Shown: in pieces, positions 43,675 to 51,934 of the stretch | Position numbering within the stretch: position 1 is the stretch's first letter | Layout: the number at the start of each line of letters is the position of its first letter | Source of the DNA: JAEUKA01 sp044228505 | GTDB lineage: Bacteria > Myxococcota_A > Polyangia > Palsa-1104 > JAEUJZ01 | Direction: 5' to 3' | DNA length: 64,000 nt | Assembly (NCBI GenBank): GCA_044228505.1 | Contig: JBGAUT010000018.1 | Span: forward strand, 1-64,000 | Notes under the pieces: model-generated | What the model saw: the letters and a program-made list of their open reading frames with translations, nothing else | The model's database searches: none | What the model was told of the DNA's origin: nothing | Translations under genes and position numbers: made by a program

Positions 43675-45099
43675 CTAGTCTGCCTCGCGCAGTCGCAGCT
43701 CTTTCATCTTGATTTGCAGACTCTTGCGGCTGATTCCAAGCTGCTTGGCCGCCTGAGTGACGTTGCCATGCGTCTCGCTTAGAGCCCGCTGGATCATCTC
43801 GCGCTCCACTCGCTCTGTTTCTTGGCGAACGATTTCCTTGAGCGAGCTAGCCGGTGGTCGACTGCTTGGCGTTACTGGCATCGGTTGCGGCCGAAGGGCG
43901 CTCGATACAGATCCGGTTGGCTGCGCGATATTGGAAGGCAGTTCCCGGGCATCAATCACGGTTGATTCGGTCAGAACCACGCTCCGTTCAATGATGTTCT
44001 CTAGCTCGCGAATGTTGCCAGGGAACGGATAGCGCAGCAGTGCCGCCATGGCTTCGTCTGTCAACCCCGAGACTGACTTCCGGAGCCGCTCGTTGAAGCG
44101 GAGCAGGAAGTGAGACACCAGCAGTGGGATGTCTTCTCGTCTCTCCCTCAGCGGCGGTAGCTGGATAGGGACAACGTTCAGTCGGTAATACAGTTCCTCC
44201 CGAAAGTTTCCCGCCGCAGCTTCTTTGACCAAGTCGCGGTTGGTCGCGGCAATCACCCTGACATCGACGCGCAACGTCTTGATGCCGCCCACGCGCTCGA
44301 ACTCGGACTCTTGGAGCACGCGCAGGAGCTTGACCTGCATCTCTAGCGCTAGTTCACCAATTTCGTCCAGGAAGAGAGTCCCTCGATCCGCCAGCTCGAA
44401 TCGTCCCGGCTTCGACGACACCGCACCAGTAAATGCGCCCTTTTCGTATCCAAACAGCTCCGACTCCATGAGTGTCTTGGGGATCGCGGCGCAGTTGATT
44501 CGAATAAACGACTCGTTCTTGCGACTGGAGTGTTCGTGCAGTGCGCGAGCGACCAGTTCTTTCCCTGTGCCGCTCTCTCCGATGATCAAAACCGTTGACG
44601 GTGTATCGGCGACCTTATCGATCAGCGAAAACACCTTCTGCAGTGCTGGGGCCGTGCCAACCAGTCCGTAGCGTCCGTGCTGCGGCGGAATGTGACCAAG
44701 CGGTCGTCTCGGTGCTCTTTGGTCGAGTTCAAAGCTGGCGACGGCTTTGCGTACCACCTGCAGGATATGTTCGTTGTCGGTGCCTTTCTCGACGAAGTCG
44801 AAAGCTCCTAGCTTGACCGCCTCGACCGACTCCGTGATGCGACCGTAGGCGGTGAAAATAATCACCTTGAGGTCGCTGTATTCGGCAATAGCTCGTCGGA
44901 ATAGGTGCATTCCATCGAGCTTGGGCATCCGTAGGTCGGTGATAAGGACCGCGACCTCGTTACTTAGCAGCGAGAGCGCTTCTTCTCCGTCACGGGCTTC
45001 AAGGACATCGTAGCCCTCGCGGCGCAGTAGGGACGAAAGGACCTTGCGAAGGCTGGGTTCATCATCGGCAATGACGATGCGTCGAGGGGAAACGGGCAC
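43675..45099 (-). CDS. NtrC-family sigma54-dependent response regulator
   Basis: Transcription activator of 474 aa. The receiver domain (1-125) has Asp12/Asp13, phospho-acceptor Asp55 (LITDLRMPK), Thr83 and Lys105. The AAA+ domain (150-385) has GESGTGKE (Walker A), GAFTGA for sigma54 contact and LFLDEIGEL (Walker B). The Fis-type HTH (about 430-470) contains GNVTQAAKQLGISRKSLQIKMKEL. The start is GTG 45099. No histidine kinase is adjacent, so its sensor is elsewhere. It converges on the binding-protein gene. Confidence 0.95.
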   Translation of the reverse strand: MPVSPRRIVIADDEPSLRKVLSSLLRREGYDVLEARDGEEALSLLSNEVAVLITDLRMPKLDGMHLFRRAIAEYSDLKVIIFTAYGRITESVEAVKLGAFDFVEKGTDNEHILQVVRKAVASFELDQRAPRRPLGHIPPQHGRYGLVGTAPALQKVFSLIDKVADTPSTVLIIGESGTGKELVARALHEHSSRKNESFIRINCAAIPKTLMESELFGYEKGAFTGAVSSKPGRFELADRGTLFLDEIGELALEMQVKLLRVLQESEFERVGGIKTLRVDVRVIAATNRDLVKEAAAGNFREELYYRLNVVPIQLPPLRERREDIPLLVSHFLLRFNERLRKSVSGLTDEAMAALLRYPFPGNIRELENIIERSVVLTESTVIDARELPSNIAQPTGSVSSALRPQPMPVTPSSRPPASSLKEIVRQETERVEREMIQRALSETHGNVTQAAKQLGISRKSLQIKMKELRLREAD

Positions 45100-45131
45100 G
45101 GCGCGACCCTATCAGACAGAGCAGTCAGAGG

Positions 45132-46049
45132 TCAAATCCGACGAGCAGCCAGAACATCTCCGACGGCGGCCAGCGCCGAGTCCTCCGCCCCTCCCTTGCG
45201 GTACGCGACATCGAGAGAGGACTCCGCCACCACTCGATACAGATCCCCTACCTGGCAGCTCACTCGATTGAGTGAGTCCAAGTGGCTCGCCACGGTCAGT
45301 GCGTCGCCACGCGCCACGGGTCCAGTCAGAGCCTGCGGTAACCCAACCTGTTCGACGTTGCGTAGCACCGACTGGGTCAGATCGACCAGCGCTCGCTGTC
45401 CGTCTTGGCGAGCGAGTCCAACTCGACTCAGCAAGTGGATCGCCACATCGAGTAGCGTGGCGACGTGCCCTGCCGCCAACACTGCCGCCGCATGGTAAAT
45501 GGGGAGCTTATCTTCCGATAGCAGTAGCGGCACACCCGACAGAGCTTGGCAAATCTCCTGGCCCGCCGCGATCCCGGCCGCATCGCCCACTATGGCCATC
45601 ACTGTTCCTACCATCTCGTGCTCGCTACGGGGACCGCTGCCATCGAGTTCTTCCGTGGCACCGCGATGCACAAACGAACGGAGCGGATGAAGCAGCCCAA
45701 TTCCCTTCACCTGCGAACGAATCGTACCCAGCACCTGCGAAGGCGGACGTCCACCGGCACAGTGCAGCACCACCGAGCCAGCGTCCGCAGCCCCGTGACC
45801 TACGATGTACTCGGCGGCCTGACTGATCGAATCATCGCGAACGGCCAAGATGACCACATCGGCCGCAGTGCGTGTGGAACTCTCGGTCCAGAGCGGCCCG
45901 TGCGATCGCGACCAGCTCCGCACCGGGAAGCCCACATGAGACAGCGCTCGATCCAGCGTCTGGCCGACCGGCCCAGCCCCAACGATCAGCACACGAGTCG
46001 AGCGCTCCGGATTGGACACAGGTTCATCCGCAAACAGCGACGTAGTCAC
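45132..46049 (-). CDS. Rossmann-fold DUF2520 protein
   Basis: Protein of 305 aa. The N-terminal NAD(P)-binding domain has LIVGAGPVGQTLDRALSHVG; the C-terminal domain is helical with LPIYHAAAVLAAGHVATLLDVA, typical of DUF2520 proteins (related to ketopantoate/6-phosphogluconate dehydrogenase folds). DUF2520 genes often neighbour panB/panC or folate genes and may be dehydrogenases. GTG 46049 overlaps the nadD stop by four bases (GTGA), so the two are coupled. The substrate is unknown. Confidence 0.85.
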   Translation of the reverse strand: MTTSLFADEPVSNPERSTRVLIVGAGPVGQTLDRALSHVGFPVRSWSRSHGPLWTESSTRTAADVVILAVRDDSISQAAEYIVGHGAADAGSVVLHCAGGRPPSQVLGTIRSQVKGIGLLHPLRSFVHRGATEELDGSGPRSEHEMVGTVMAIVGDAAGIAAGQEICQALSGVPLLLSEDKLPIYHAAAVLAAGHVATLLDVAIHLLSRVGLARQDGQRALVDLTQSVLRNVEQVGLPQALTGPVARGDALTVASHLDSLNRVSCQVGDLYRVVAESSLDVAYRKGGAEDSALAAVGDVLAARRI

Positions 46050-46645
46050 GATCGGCCCTCCTCAGCGACTTGATACAGCGACTGAGCTTCAATGTAGGCG
46101 AGTATTGACCGACTGAGCCAGCCGGTCGGTTTGGCACCTTGAGCCAGAGCAGCCCGAACGCTGGTCGAGCTGACCTCAGGCAGACGCAACGGCTCATGAT
46201 GACGGATGTCGCAAACGGACGGGTCCGTGGCTGTAGCGACCTCGGCTCCGCCACGCTGCAACACCAGAAACGGCAACATGGAGGACAGCTCCCGCCAGCC
46301 AAACCAGCGCTCACGTTCTTTCAGCAGGTCCGAGCCAATCACCAACGAAAATTCAACACCGGGATGCTGTTCCCGGAGGCGTCGCACCATGTGCAAGGTA
46401 TAGCTGGGCCCGCCCAGCTCTTCTTCTACCGTCGAGATGCGGACCCGAGGGCCGAGCGACTGGGCGAGCAGACTGCACATCGCGAGTCGGTGGCGATACG
46501 AAGTGAGTCGCTTGTCGAACACATGCCGAAATACGGGAACCAGCCATAGTTCGTCTATGGGAAACGTCTCCAGCACATACAGACAAGCCAGCTGATGACC
46601 GATGTGTGGAGGATCAAAGCTTCCCCCAAAGAGCGCTACGCGCAT
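46046..46645 (-). CDS. nadD: Nicotinate-nucleotide adenylyltransferase
   Basis: NadD adenylates nicotinate mononucleotide with ATP to form deamido-NAD. Protein of 199 aa with GGSFDPPHIGHQ near the N-terminus (the HxGH nucleotide-transfer motif), DELWLVPVFRHVFDK, VIGSDLL and the C-terminal ISSTxxR-like VSSTSVR, all diagnostic. It is coupled to the DUF2520 gene by a four-base overlap. It follows the plsC gene after 36 bases on the same strand. Confidence 0.96.
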   Translation of the reverse strand: MRVALFGGSFDPPHIGHQLACLYVLETFPIDELWLVPVFRHVFDKRLTSYRHRLAMCSLLAQSLGPRVRISTVEEELGGPSYTLHMVRRLREQHPGVEFSLVIGSDLLKERERWFGWRELSSMLPFLVLQRGGAEVATATDPSVCDIRHHEPLRLPEVSSTSVRAALAQGAKPTGWLSRSILAYIEAQSLYQVAEEGRS

Positions 46646-46681
46646 ACGCCCATGGTGAGGCTGTCGAGACCCGAAAGCAAC

Positions 46682-47386
46682 TCATGTCGAGGGATCGATC
46701 GCACGTCGTACCTCTGTCATTACTTCGTCGATGGCCCGGTCTTGGGTTTGAATCATTGGTCGAAACTCGATGCTCACCTGCTGATCGAAGAACGTCCTAA
46801 GCCCTGTCGGTGGTAGGACTTTGCCAGTGTTTCTGAGGCGTACGGGCAAAATGGGCAACCCAGTGCCTTGCGCCAACATAAACCCGCCCTTCTTCAGTGC
46901 TCCAAGCGCTCCCGTCTTACTGCGGGTTCCCTCTGGGGCCAGCCACACAAACGTGCCAGCCCGAATGTCCCGGCCTGCCGCCTCCAGGCTGGCCACTGCC
47001 TGGGTTCGGTCAGAGCGAACAATGGGAATAAAGCCGGCCACACGCATCGCTCGGCCCCACAGCGGCACTTTGAACAGCTCAGCCTTGGCAATCATTCGGA
47101 GACGCACCCCCGGAGGCAGTGCTGCATACAGCAGTGGGATGTCGCACAAACTCTGGTGGTTCGACATCACGATGCAGGGCTGCGTAGGAAAGTGCTCGTG
47201 ACCTGTCACGGTCAGCGAGGTTCGCGTGATCCGTACGAGCGTCTGCGCCCAGTCCAGCAGGCGCGCATCACAGCGAGCGGCCGAGGATCTACCGATCGCG
47301 CCCTCTAGTACAGTTGGAACCGAGATGCGGAGTGTGTGATAAAAAGTACGAAGCGTTAACAACGCACTTCCTTGCGCCTGGTTCAT
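46682..47386 (-). CDS. plsC: 1-acyl-sn-glycerol-3-phosphate acyltransferase
   Basis: Inner-membrane acyltransferase of 234 aa that makes phosphatidic acid from lysophosphatidate. NHQSLCD (HX4D) is the catalytic motif; FIPIVRSD and PEGTRSKTG bind the glycerol phosphate; LPILPVRLRN is the fourth motif. An N-terminal amphipathic segment precedes the domain. It leads the nadD/DUF2520 strand group. The match to the PlsC/AGPAT family is firm; the acyl donor is not known. Confidence 0.92.
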   Translation of the reverse strand: MNQAQGSALLTLRTFYHTLRISVPTVLEGAIGRSSAARCDARLLDWAQTLVRITRTSLTVTGHEHFPTQPCIVMSNHQSLCDIPLLYAALPPGVRLRMIAKAELFKVPLWGRAMRVAGFIPIVRSDRTQAVASLEAAGRDIRAGTFVWLAPEGTRSKTGALGALKKGGFMLAQGTGLPILPVRLRNTGKVLPPTGLRTFFDQQVSIEFRPMIQTQDRAIDEVMTEVRRAIDPST

Positions 47387-47803
47387 AGTCGGCAGGGTAG
47401 AAGCATCTGCCCCTTGTGGGAAGGACTACCAATCTCCGAGTTGATCACGGGTCTAGATCGCTCGATACCACTCGGTCCCCTGGTTCCACAGCGCGCATTC
47501 GGCGGAGAAAGCGTAGCGCGTCGTGGCACGAACCCTAGGTCTGGCCAATCGCATCCAACAGCCAGCGTCTAAGACACTACGGGCTGGGATGCCAACTGCC
47601 TCGCGCTGCGTTCCAACGCTCACGGGCTGGGCTGTGACATCGAGCGGCTTGGGTGCGATAGCCAGTTGGGTTGGGTATCGAAGGCTGCGCCGTGCCTTTC
47701 AACCGGTCGGTCCATGCATCAATTGGCGTACGGGGTGGGTTTTGGACGCAGTCCGGTGGGTCTTTACAGCCTAAGGAGTGGGTACCGGACGTCTCGCCGT
47801 CGT
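47387..47803. other. 417-base non-coding stretch before a PDZ gene
   Basis: Short plus-strand frames of 66 and 83 codons lie here but have no ribosome sites and carry Arg/Pro/Ser-rich, shadow-like protein. No repeats or terminators were seen. AAGGAG at 47773-47778 is 25 bases from the chosen ATG of the PDZ gene and may mark a different start. Confidence 0.45.
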
Positions 47804-48763
47804 ATGATGAGCCTCATGCATCCCCGTTCACTGCCGGTCCTTGTGGTGGGTTGGCTGTCGGCTATGTGCGGAGCGGTTCCACATGCCTCTGCAGCCGCTG
47901 CGGGAACATTGTCGATTCCCGCAGATCTCCGCCGCGACGAGGTTCGCTGTAGTGAGCTGGGCTGTGTGCTCGGAGCGTGCGTCACTCATCAATCTGCGCA
48001 GCAACCGGCCTGGATCTGGTCATCCATCCGCTTGGTGCCCAACTTTCATGATGGCCGGACGGATGGCTTTCGCTTGTTTGCCGTCCGTCCCGGATCCATT
48101 GTCAGCCGACTTGGCATTGCCAACGGCGACAGCTTGCTCGCGCTCAACGGTCTGCCGCTGAACGGACCTGAGCAATTGACCAAGGCCATCGACCCAGCAC
48201 GTACCGCTCCACGGAACACGCTGGAGCTATCGCGTAACGGCCAACCGTACCAACTACTGCTGCTGCTTGATCAGAGCGCAAACAGTTCGGTCGCAGCGGC
48301 CGCCTGCTCCACGATGCCATCCACAGACAATGTCCCACTAGCGCCAGCGGAGCGGTCCGAAACCAACGTCCCCCTCAGCCAAAGACCCCCCGATCACCAA
48401 GCACTACTCGCGGCGGTAGCCAAAGGCGTTCATTGCTCCGCGAAAACGTGCACGATGCGACGATCACTCATGGACCAAGTACTGGCCAATGCAACCCTGT
48501 GGGCACATGGTGCCCGTGCCATTCCCCTGATGGTGAACGGGAAGATGCAAGGGCTCAAGCTGGTGTCGGTCGCGCCCGGCTCTCTGTTCTTCCTACTCGG
48601 TTTGCGCAGAGGTGACCTACTACGAAGCTTCGCCGGTCATCAGCTCACGACTCCAGAAAGCGCGCTACGAGCCTATGCCGAACTGCAACGCGCCCAAAAG
48701 GTGCAGCTTGCGCTGACTCGCAACAATGCCCCGGTGGTGATCACGTTTCTGTTTCAGACGTAA
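47804..48763 (+). CDS. Exported double-PDZ protein (GspC-like)
   Basis: Protein of 319 aa from ATG 47804, with a signal peptide (LVVGWLSAMCGAVPHASA). Two PDZ-like domains are visible: about 80-165 (GFRLFAVRPGSIVSRLGIANGDSLLALNGLPL) and 230-310 (GLKLVSVAPGSLFFLLGLRRGDLLRSFAGHQL). The G..GD..LN-type carboxylate loops resemble GspC of type II secretion, which carries one such domain. No other gsp genes are close. A Cys pair (CSELGCVLGAC) in the first part may form disulphides. It could be a periplasmic adaptor. Confidence 0.72.
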   Translation: MMSLMHPRSLPVLVVGWLSAMCGAVPHASAAAAGTLSIPADLRRDEVRCSELGCVLGACVTHQSAQQPAWIWSSIRLVPNFHDGRTDGFRLFAVRPGSIVSRLGIANGDSLLALNGLPLNGPEQLTKAIDPARTAPRNTLELSRNGQPYQLLLLLDQSANSSVAAAACSTMPSTDNVPLAPAERSETNVPLSQRPPDHQALLAAVAKGVHCSAKTCTMRRSLMDQVLANATLWAHGARAIPLMVNGKMQGLKLVSVAPGSLFFLLGLRRGDLLRSFAGHQLTTPESALRAYAELQRAQKVQLALTRNNAPVVITFLFQT

Positions 48764-48810
48764 CGACAAGGACTCTGTGTGCTCGCCACAAACTCGGTCC
48801 GAGAACTCGC

Positions 48811-49668
48811 TTACGGCTTCAGGTCTGCACCATCTCGCGGGCTGATCGTGCCAGCGAGGTCGATCGATACGAGCCCCGTGACCGATGAATACGCTGTGCC
48901 ATCCGCAGGTGGAGCAAATGCAGCGTTGGCAACCTTGAGGTAGGCCGAAAGCAGACGGGTCTCCGCGCCACTGGCAGAAATCTTGAAGGTGGAGTTGAGG
49001 TTATTTCTCTGCGTGGTGGTCGATGCACCAAACCGAACCAGTGCACCATTGGCATCGAAGAACGCCGCTGGGGTGATGCTACCAAGTGTTGCGCTAGGAA
49101 ATTGTGCGGTCGTGACCAGCACCGGCTGCGGCTGATCGGAGGCCGGTCCCTGTGAGCGAATCTCACCGCCGATGAGGTTTAAGTAACGCAGGCTGCCAAA
49201 GGTCACATACATCGCGATGACTGTGACTGCGTCGCCTCGATTGACCTTCCCCATCATGGACGCTGGTGCCCGGGTCTGACAGTCGGCAGGGGTCACCATC
49301 ATGTCTCCGCTCGCGACGGTCTCGGTGAAGCGTAGCGCAATGCCATCATGGAGAGTCGGAACTGGAGACGGTTGCCCGATGACCAGCTCGTACAAACACT
49401 GCTGGTTGAGCATCACCGCAGAACCGAGCACACTCGGCGCGGTGACGACGCCATCTACCTGCACCCAGGTCCCAGCGGTAACTTTGCCGTCATTTAGGTC
49501 GCGTATGGTGATCGGTGTCGCCGGAGGGTGAGACAGATCCGGAGGACCGGCGAGGTCACTGCGCACAAGACTCAGGTCGCCACTGCCGAAGGCGGTCACG
49601 CCTTGGGTGCTGCCCTGCTGACAACCGAGCAGCAGCAGCACGCCGAGCCCATAGGTCCGGCGGAACAT
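48811..49668 (-). CDS. Lipoprotein of a two-member paralogous family (copy A)
   Basis: Protein of 285 aa from ATG 49668; lipobox LLLGC is followed by DLSLVRSDLAGPPDLS. The mature part has TIRDLNDGKVTAGTWVQVDGVVT, an OB-fold-like beta pattern, GGEIRSQG and the end YSSVTGLVSIDLAGTISPRDGADLKP. The same landmarks occur in the same order in the lipoprotein at 51935-52801, about 2 kb away on the same strand, so they are paralogues. No known domain is evident. The end positions of the two differ by only a few residues, so the whole fold is shared. Confidence 0.75.
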   Translation of the reverse strand: MFRRTYGLGVLLLLGCQQGSTQGVTAFGSGDLSLVRSDLAGPPDLSHPPATPITIRDLNDGKVTAGTWVQVDGVVTAPSVLGSAVMLNQQCLYELVIGQPSPVPTLHDGIALRFTETVASGDMMVTPADCQTRAPASMMGKVNRGDAVTVIAMYVTFGSLRYLNLIGGEIRSQGPASDQPQPVLVTTAQFPSATLGSITPAAFFDANGALVRFGASTTTQRNNLNSTFKISASGAETRLLSAYLKVANAAFAPPADGTAYSSVTGLVSIDLAGTISPRDGADLKP

Positions 49669-49870
49669 GGTCCACAAGGTTCGGTGCTTTGAGTGTATCG
49701 GTCTCATCAGTACTCCGATGCCTGAGGTTTACGGACCCAGGTACAGCCGTCAAGTTGCTGAGACCGTCACGAAGGGATAAGGGGCGACGTGGTTCTGGTC
49801 ATCGCGTCGCCAAAGAGCTGGGAGCGCCCTCGCTTCCGCTCACGTTTTCTGCCCCAGGGTTTGGTCCCGA

Positions 49871-51082
49871 TTAGGGCAGGGCAGCGGTCTCTTCCAGTTC
49901 CTTGCCCCGCGTCTCTGGAACAAACAACAGAATGAGCAGCATCGCGAGGAGAGGGCCGAGCGCGGTGGTCTGCACTGCGGCCCCATAGCCAAGCGGAACG
50001 CTCAGCATTCCCACGACCAGAGGTGACAGGACACCGGCGCTCCGACCAATCAGGTTGTTGGCAATGCCAAAGCTCTCCGCTCGAATATCGGTGGGAAACA
50101 GCTCGGTCGTAACGGTCTGGACCACCGACAACATACAGGTGGTTCCTGCAATCCCGAGCAGAACCCCAACGGTTAGCAGTCCGAGCCCAGCGCCGGTATA
50201 AGACAGCCCCACTCCCAAAATCGTCAAGCCGAAGACCACCACGGTGGATGATCTTCGGCCGATCACATCGAGCAGTTTCCCAACCGAAAACACCAATGGC
50301 AACGACCCCAGCGCGGCAATGGTCATGCACGAAGCGACCTGAGCCGAGGTGAAATGGCGAGTGGTGACCGCGAAATCCTTCCAGAACAGCAGTGCACTCT
50401 GGGTACAGAACATCACGAGCGCCCAAATGGCTGACATCAGGAGCAGCCGTCCGCGATGCTGACTGCGGAACACACGCAGGAGCGGCAGCGTGGTCTTCGC
50501 TTCGCCGTGTGTAAAGCGTGCGCTGTCTCGCAGGTTGCGTCTCAAATAAGCAACCAGCAGCAGCGGCACGCCACCCACCAAATAGACAGTACGCCAGCCA
50601 AGAGCAGTCGCTGTAAGGATCGGAGTAACTCCTGCGCAGACGATTGCTCCAAGTGAACTGGTCCCCTGGATCACTCCGAGTACGAATCCACGACGAGCGG
50701 CAGGAAATTCCTCGGCTGCGAACACCATCACAGTCGCAACCTCTGCCGATTGAAACAGCCGCGACAGAAGCTGACAGACTGCAAACTGACCGACACTGAC
50801 TGTCATTGCCGACAAGGCCGTGCAGATCATGTAGCCAGTGATGGTCCAAGACAATAAGCGCCGTCGGCCAAAGCGGTCACCCTGCCGCGCCAGAAAAAAC
50901 GATAGAACCATCCCGATGTTGATGAAGCTGGCCATGCTGGTTCCCTGGGGAACAGACAGCGAAAAGGCGGTTCGCAGCTCGGGCAAAAGCTGCGCCAAGG
51001 CATAGTAATCGAAGCCCTCGAAGAACGATGCCACGGACAGAAACACAAACAGACGGCGGTGATAGGGCGATAGCTGGCTCAT
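49871..51082 (-). CDS. MFS transporter downstream of a Fur gene
   Basis: Inner-membrane transporter of 403 aa with 12 hydrophobic segments. The loop motif is RQGDRFGRRRLLSW; FFEGFDYYALAQLLPELR and VFAAEEFPAARRGFVLGVIQGTSSLGAIVCAG are shared with the MFS at 9839. The C-terminus (VPETRGKELEE) is typical of the sugar-transporter branch. ATG 51082 is chosen; it follows the Fur-family stop by four bases, so the pair is one operon. Fur partnering suggests transport linked to metal or peroxide stress. A longer out-of-frame ORF over the same bases (49767-50849) is not a gene. Confidence 0.9.
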   Translation of the reverse strand: MSQLSPYHRRLFVFLSVASFFEGFDYYALAQLLPELRTAFSLSVPQGTSMASFINIGMVLSFFLARQGDRFGRRRLLSWTITGYMICTALSAMTVSVGQFAVCQLLSRLFQSAEVATVMVFAAEEFPAARRGFVLGVIQGTSSLGAIVCAGVTPILTATALGWRTVYLVGGVPLLLVAYLRRNLRDSARFTHGEAKTTLPLLRVFRSQHRGRLLLMSAIWALVMFCTQSALLFWKDFAVTTRHFTSAQVASCMTIAALGSLPLVFSVGKLLDVIGRRSSTVVVFGLTILGVGLSYTGAGLGLLTVGVLLGIAGTTCMLSVVQTVTTELFPTDIRAESFGIANNLIGRSAGVLSPLVVGMLSVPLGYGAAVQTTALGPLLAMLLILLFVPETRGKELEETAALP

Positions 51083-51086
51083 GTCG

Positions 51087-51599
51087 CTATTGGGCCTTGG
51101 CGGCCACCTGACACTGAGCACACACACCGTAGAGGTACAGACGCGCCTCTTCGATTTGGAACCCCGCCAGTTCGGTAGGAATCACCATCGTGGGCAGTAG
51201 ACCGTACTCCAGACAGGCCAGTTGCCCGCAGCGCCGGCATTCCAAATGAGGATGGTCAACGCGGCAGCCCTCACAGGCATGAACCTCGAAGCGGCGGCCT
51301 CGATCGGTCGTCCCAACCGCTTGGGCGATGCCCGAATCGACGAGTGTATTGAGGGTTCGATACACGGTGACATGATCGATTCCCTCAGGGGCAAGCTTGT
51401 CGATGACCTCCTGAGCAGAGGTCGGACGGTGGCTGTCGATGAGCATCGTCAGCACGGCAAGCCTTGGTGAAGTAATGCGCAGATCCCCTTTGCTCAGTAG
51501 CTTACGGGCCTGCTCTTTGTGGTCGTGGCTCTGGTGCCCAGCGACGCTTTTTCCGACGCTAGGACGTCGAGACGCACGGCGAGGCTTGTCGGTGCTCAT
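51087..51599 (-). CDS. Fur-family transcriptional regulator
   Basis: Metal-dependent repressor of 170 aa from ATG 51599. The winged helix (35-95) is seen in LRITSPRLAVLTMLI and VTVYRTLNTLVDSGIA, and VDHPHLECRRCGQLACL holds the zinc-site Cys121 and Cys124 and the metal-site His. Cys160 and Cys163 form the second Cys pair. An N-terminal basic arm of 35 residues is unusual for Fur and could contact DNA. It forms an operon with the MFS transporter; a rubredoxin gene lies just upstream on the same strand. Fur, PerR and Zur cannot be told apart. Confidence 0.92.
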   Translation of the reverse strand: MSTDKPRRASRRPSVGKSVAGHQSHDHKEQARKLLSKGDLRITSPRLAVLTMLIDSHRPTSAQEVIDKLAPEGIDHVTVYRTLNTLVDSGIAQAVGTTDRGRRFEVHACEGCRVDHPHLECRRCGQLACLEYGLLPTMVIPTELAGFQIEEARLYLYGVCAQCQVAAKAQ

Positions 51600-51685
51600 T
51601 TTGCGGTCATGGTACCGCAACGACAGAGCACCGCTCAAATAAGTAGCCGGGTGCCTTTGCCGAACCGCTAGGTCCGAAGGGGAGG

Positions 51686-51862
51686 CTAGTCTTCGAGGGG
51701 CTCGAAATCGGCCTTCATGGCACCGCAGTCCGGACAGCACCAGTCCTCGGGGAGCGCCTCAAAGGGAGTGCCGGGCGGGATGTTCGACTGAGGATCGCCC
51801 TCTGCAGGATCATAGATGTGGGTGCAGATCAGGCAGCGATAACGACGGGGTTTGGCAGCCAT
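51686..51862 (-). CDS. Rubredoxin
   Basis: Electron-transfer protein of 58 aa with one FeS4 iron bound by four cysteines: CLIC near residue 10 and CPDC near residue 41. YDPAEGDPQSNIPPGTPFEALPEDWCCPDCG is the standard rubredoxin layout. It was found by reading the minus strand directly; the frame is short. It lies 86 bases upstream of the Fur gene on the same strand and may be co-transcribed, giving a redox/metal group with the Fur-MFS pair. Confidence 0.95.
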   Translation of the reverse strand: MAAKPRRYRCLICTHIYDPAEGDPQSNIPPGTPFEALPEDWCCPDCGAMKADFEPLED

Positions 51863-51934
51863 GGTGGGGTTCGATTATGGCGGAACCTGGTCCGCGAGAA
51901 AAGCGAGACAAACAGGCCCGCACATAAGCCCAGA

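Noticed and set aside
49767..50849. 360-aa minus-strand frame
   Set aside because: It lies in another frame of the MFS gene on the same strand; the MFS frame has 12 hydrophobic segments and family motifs, this one does not.
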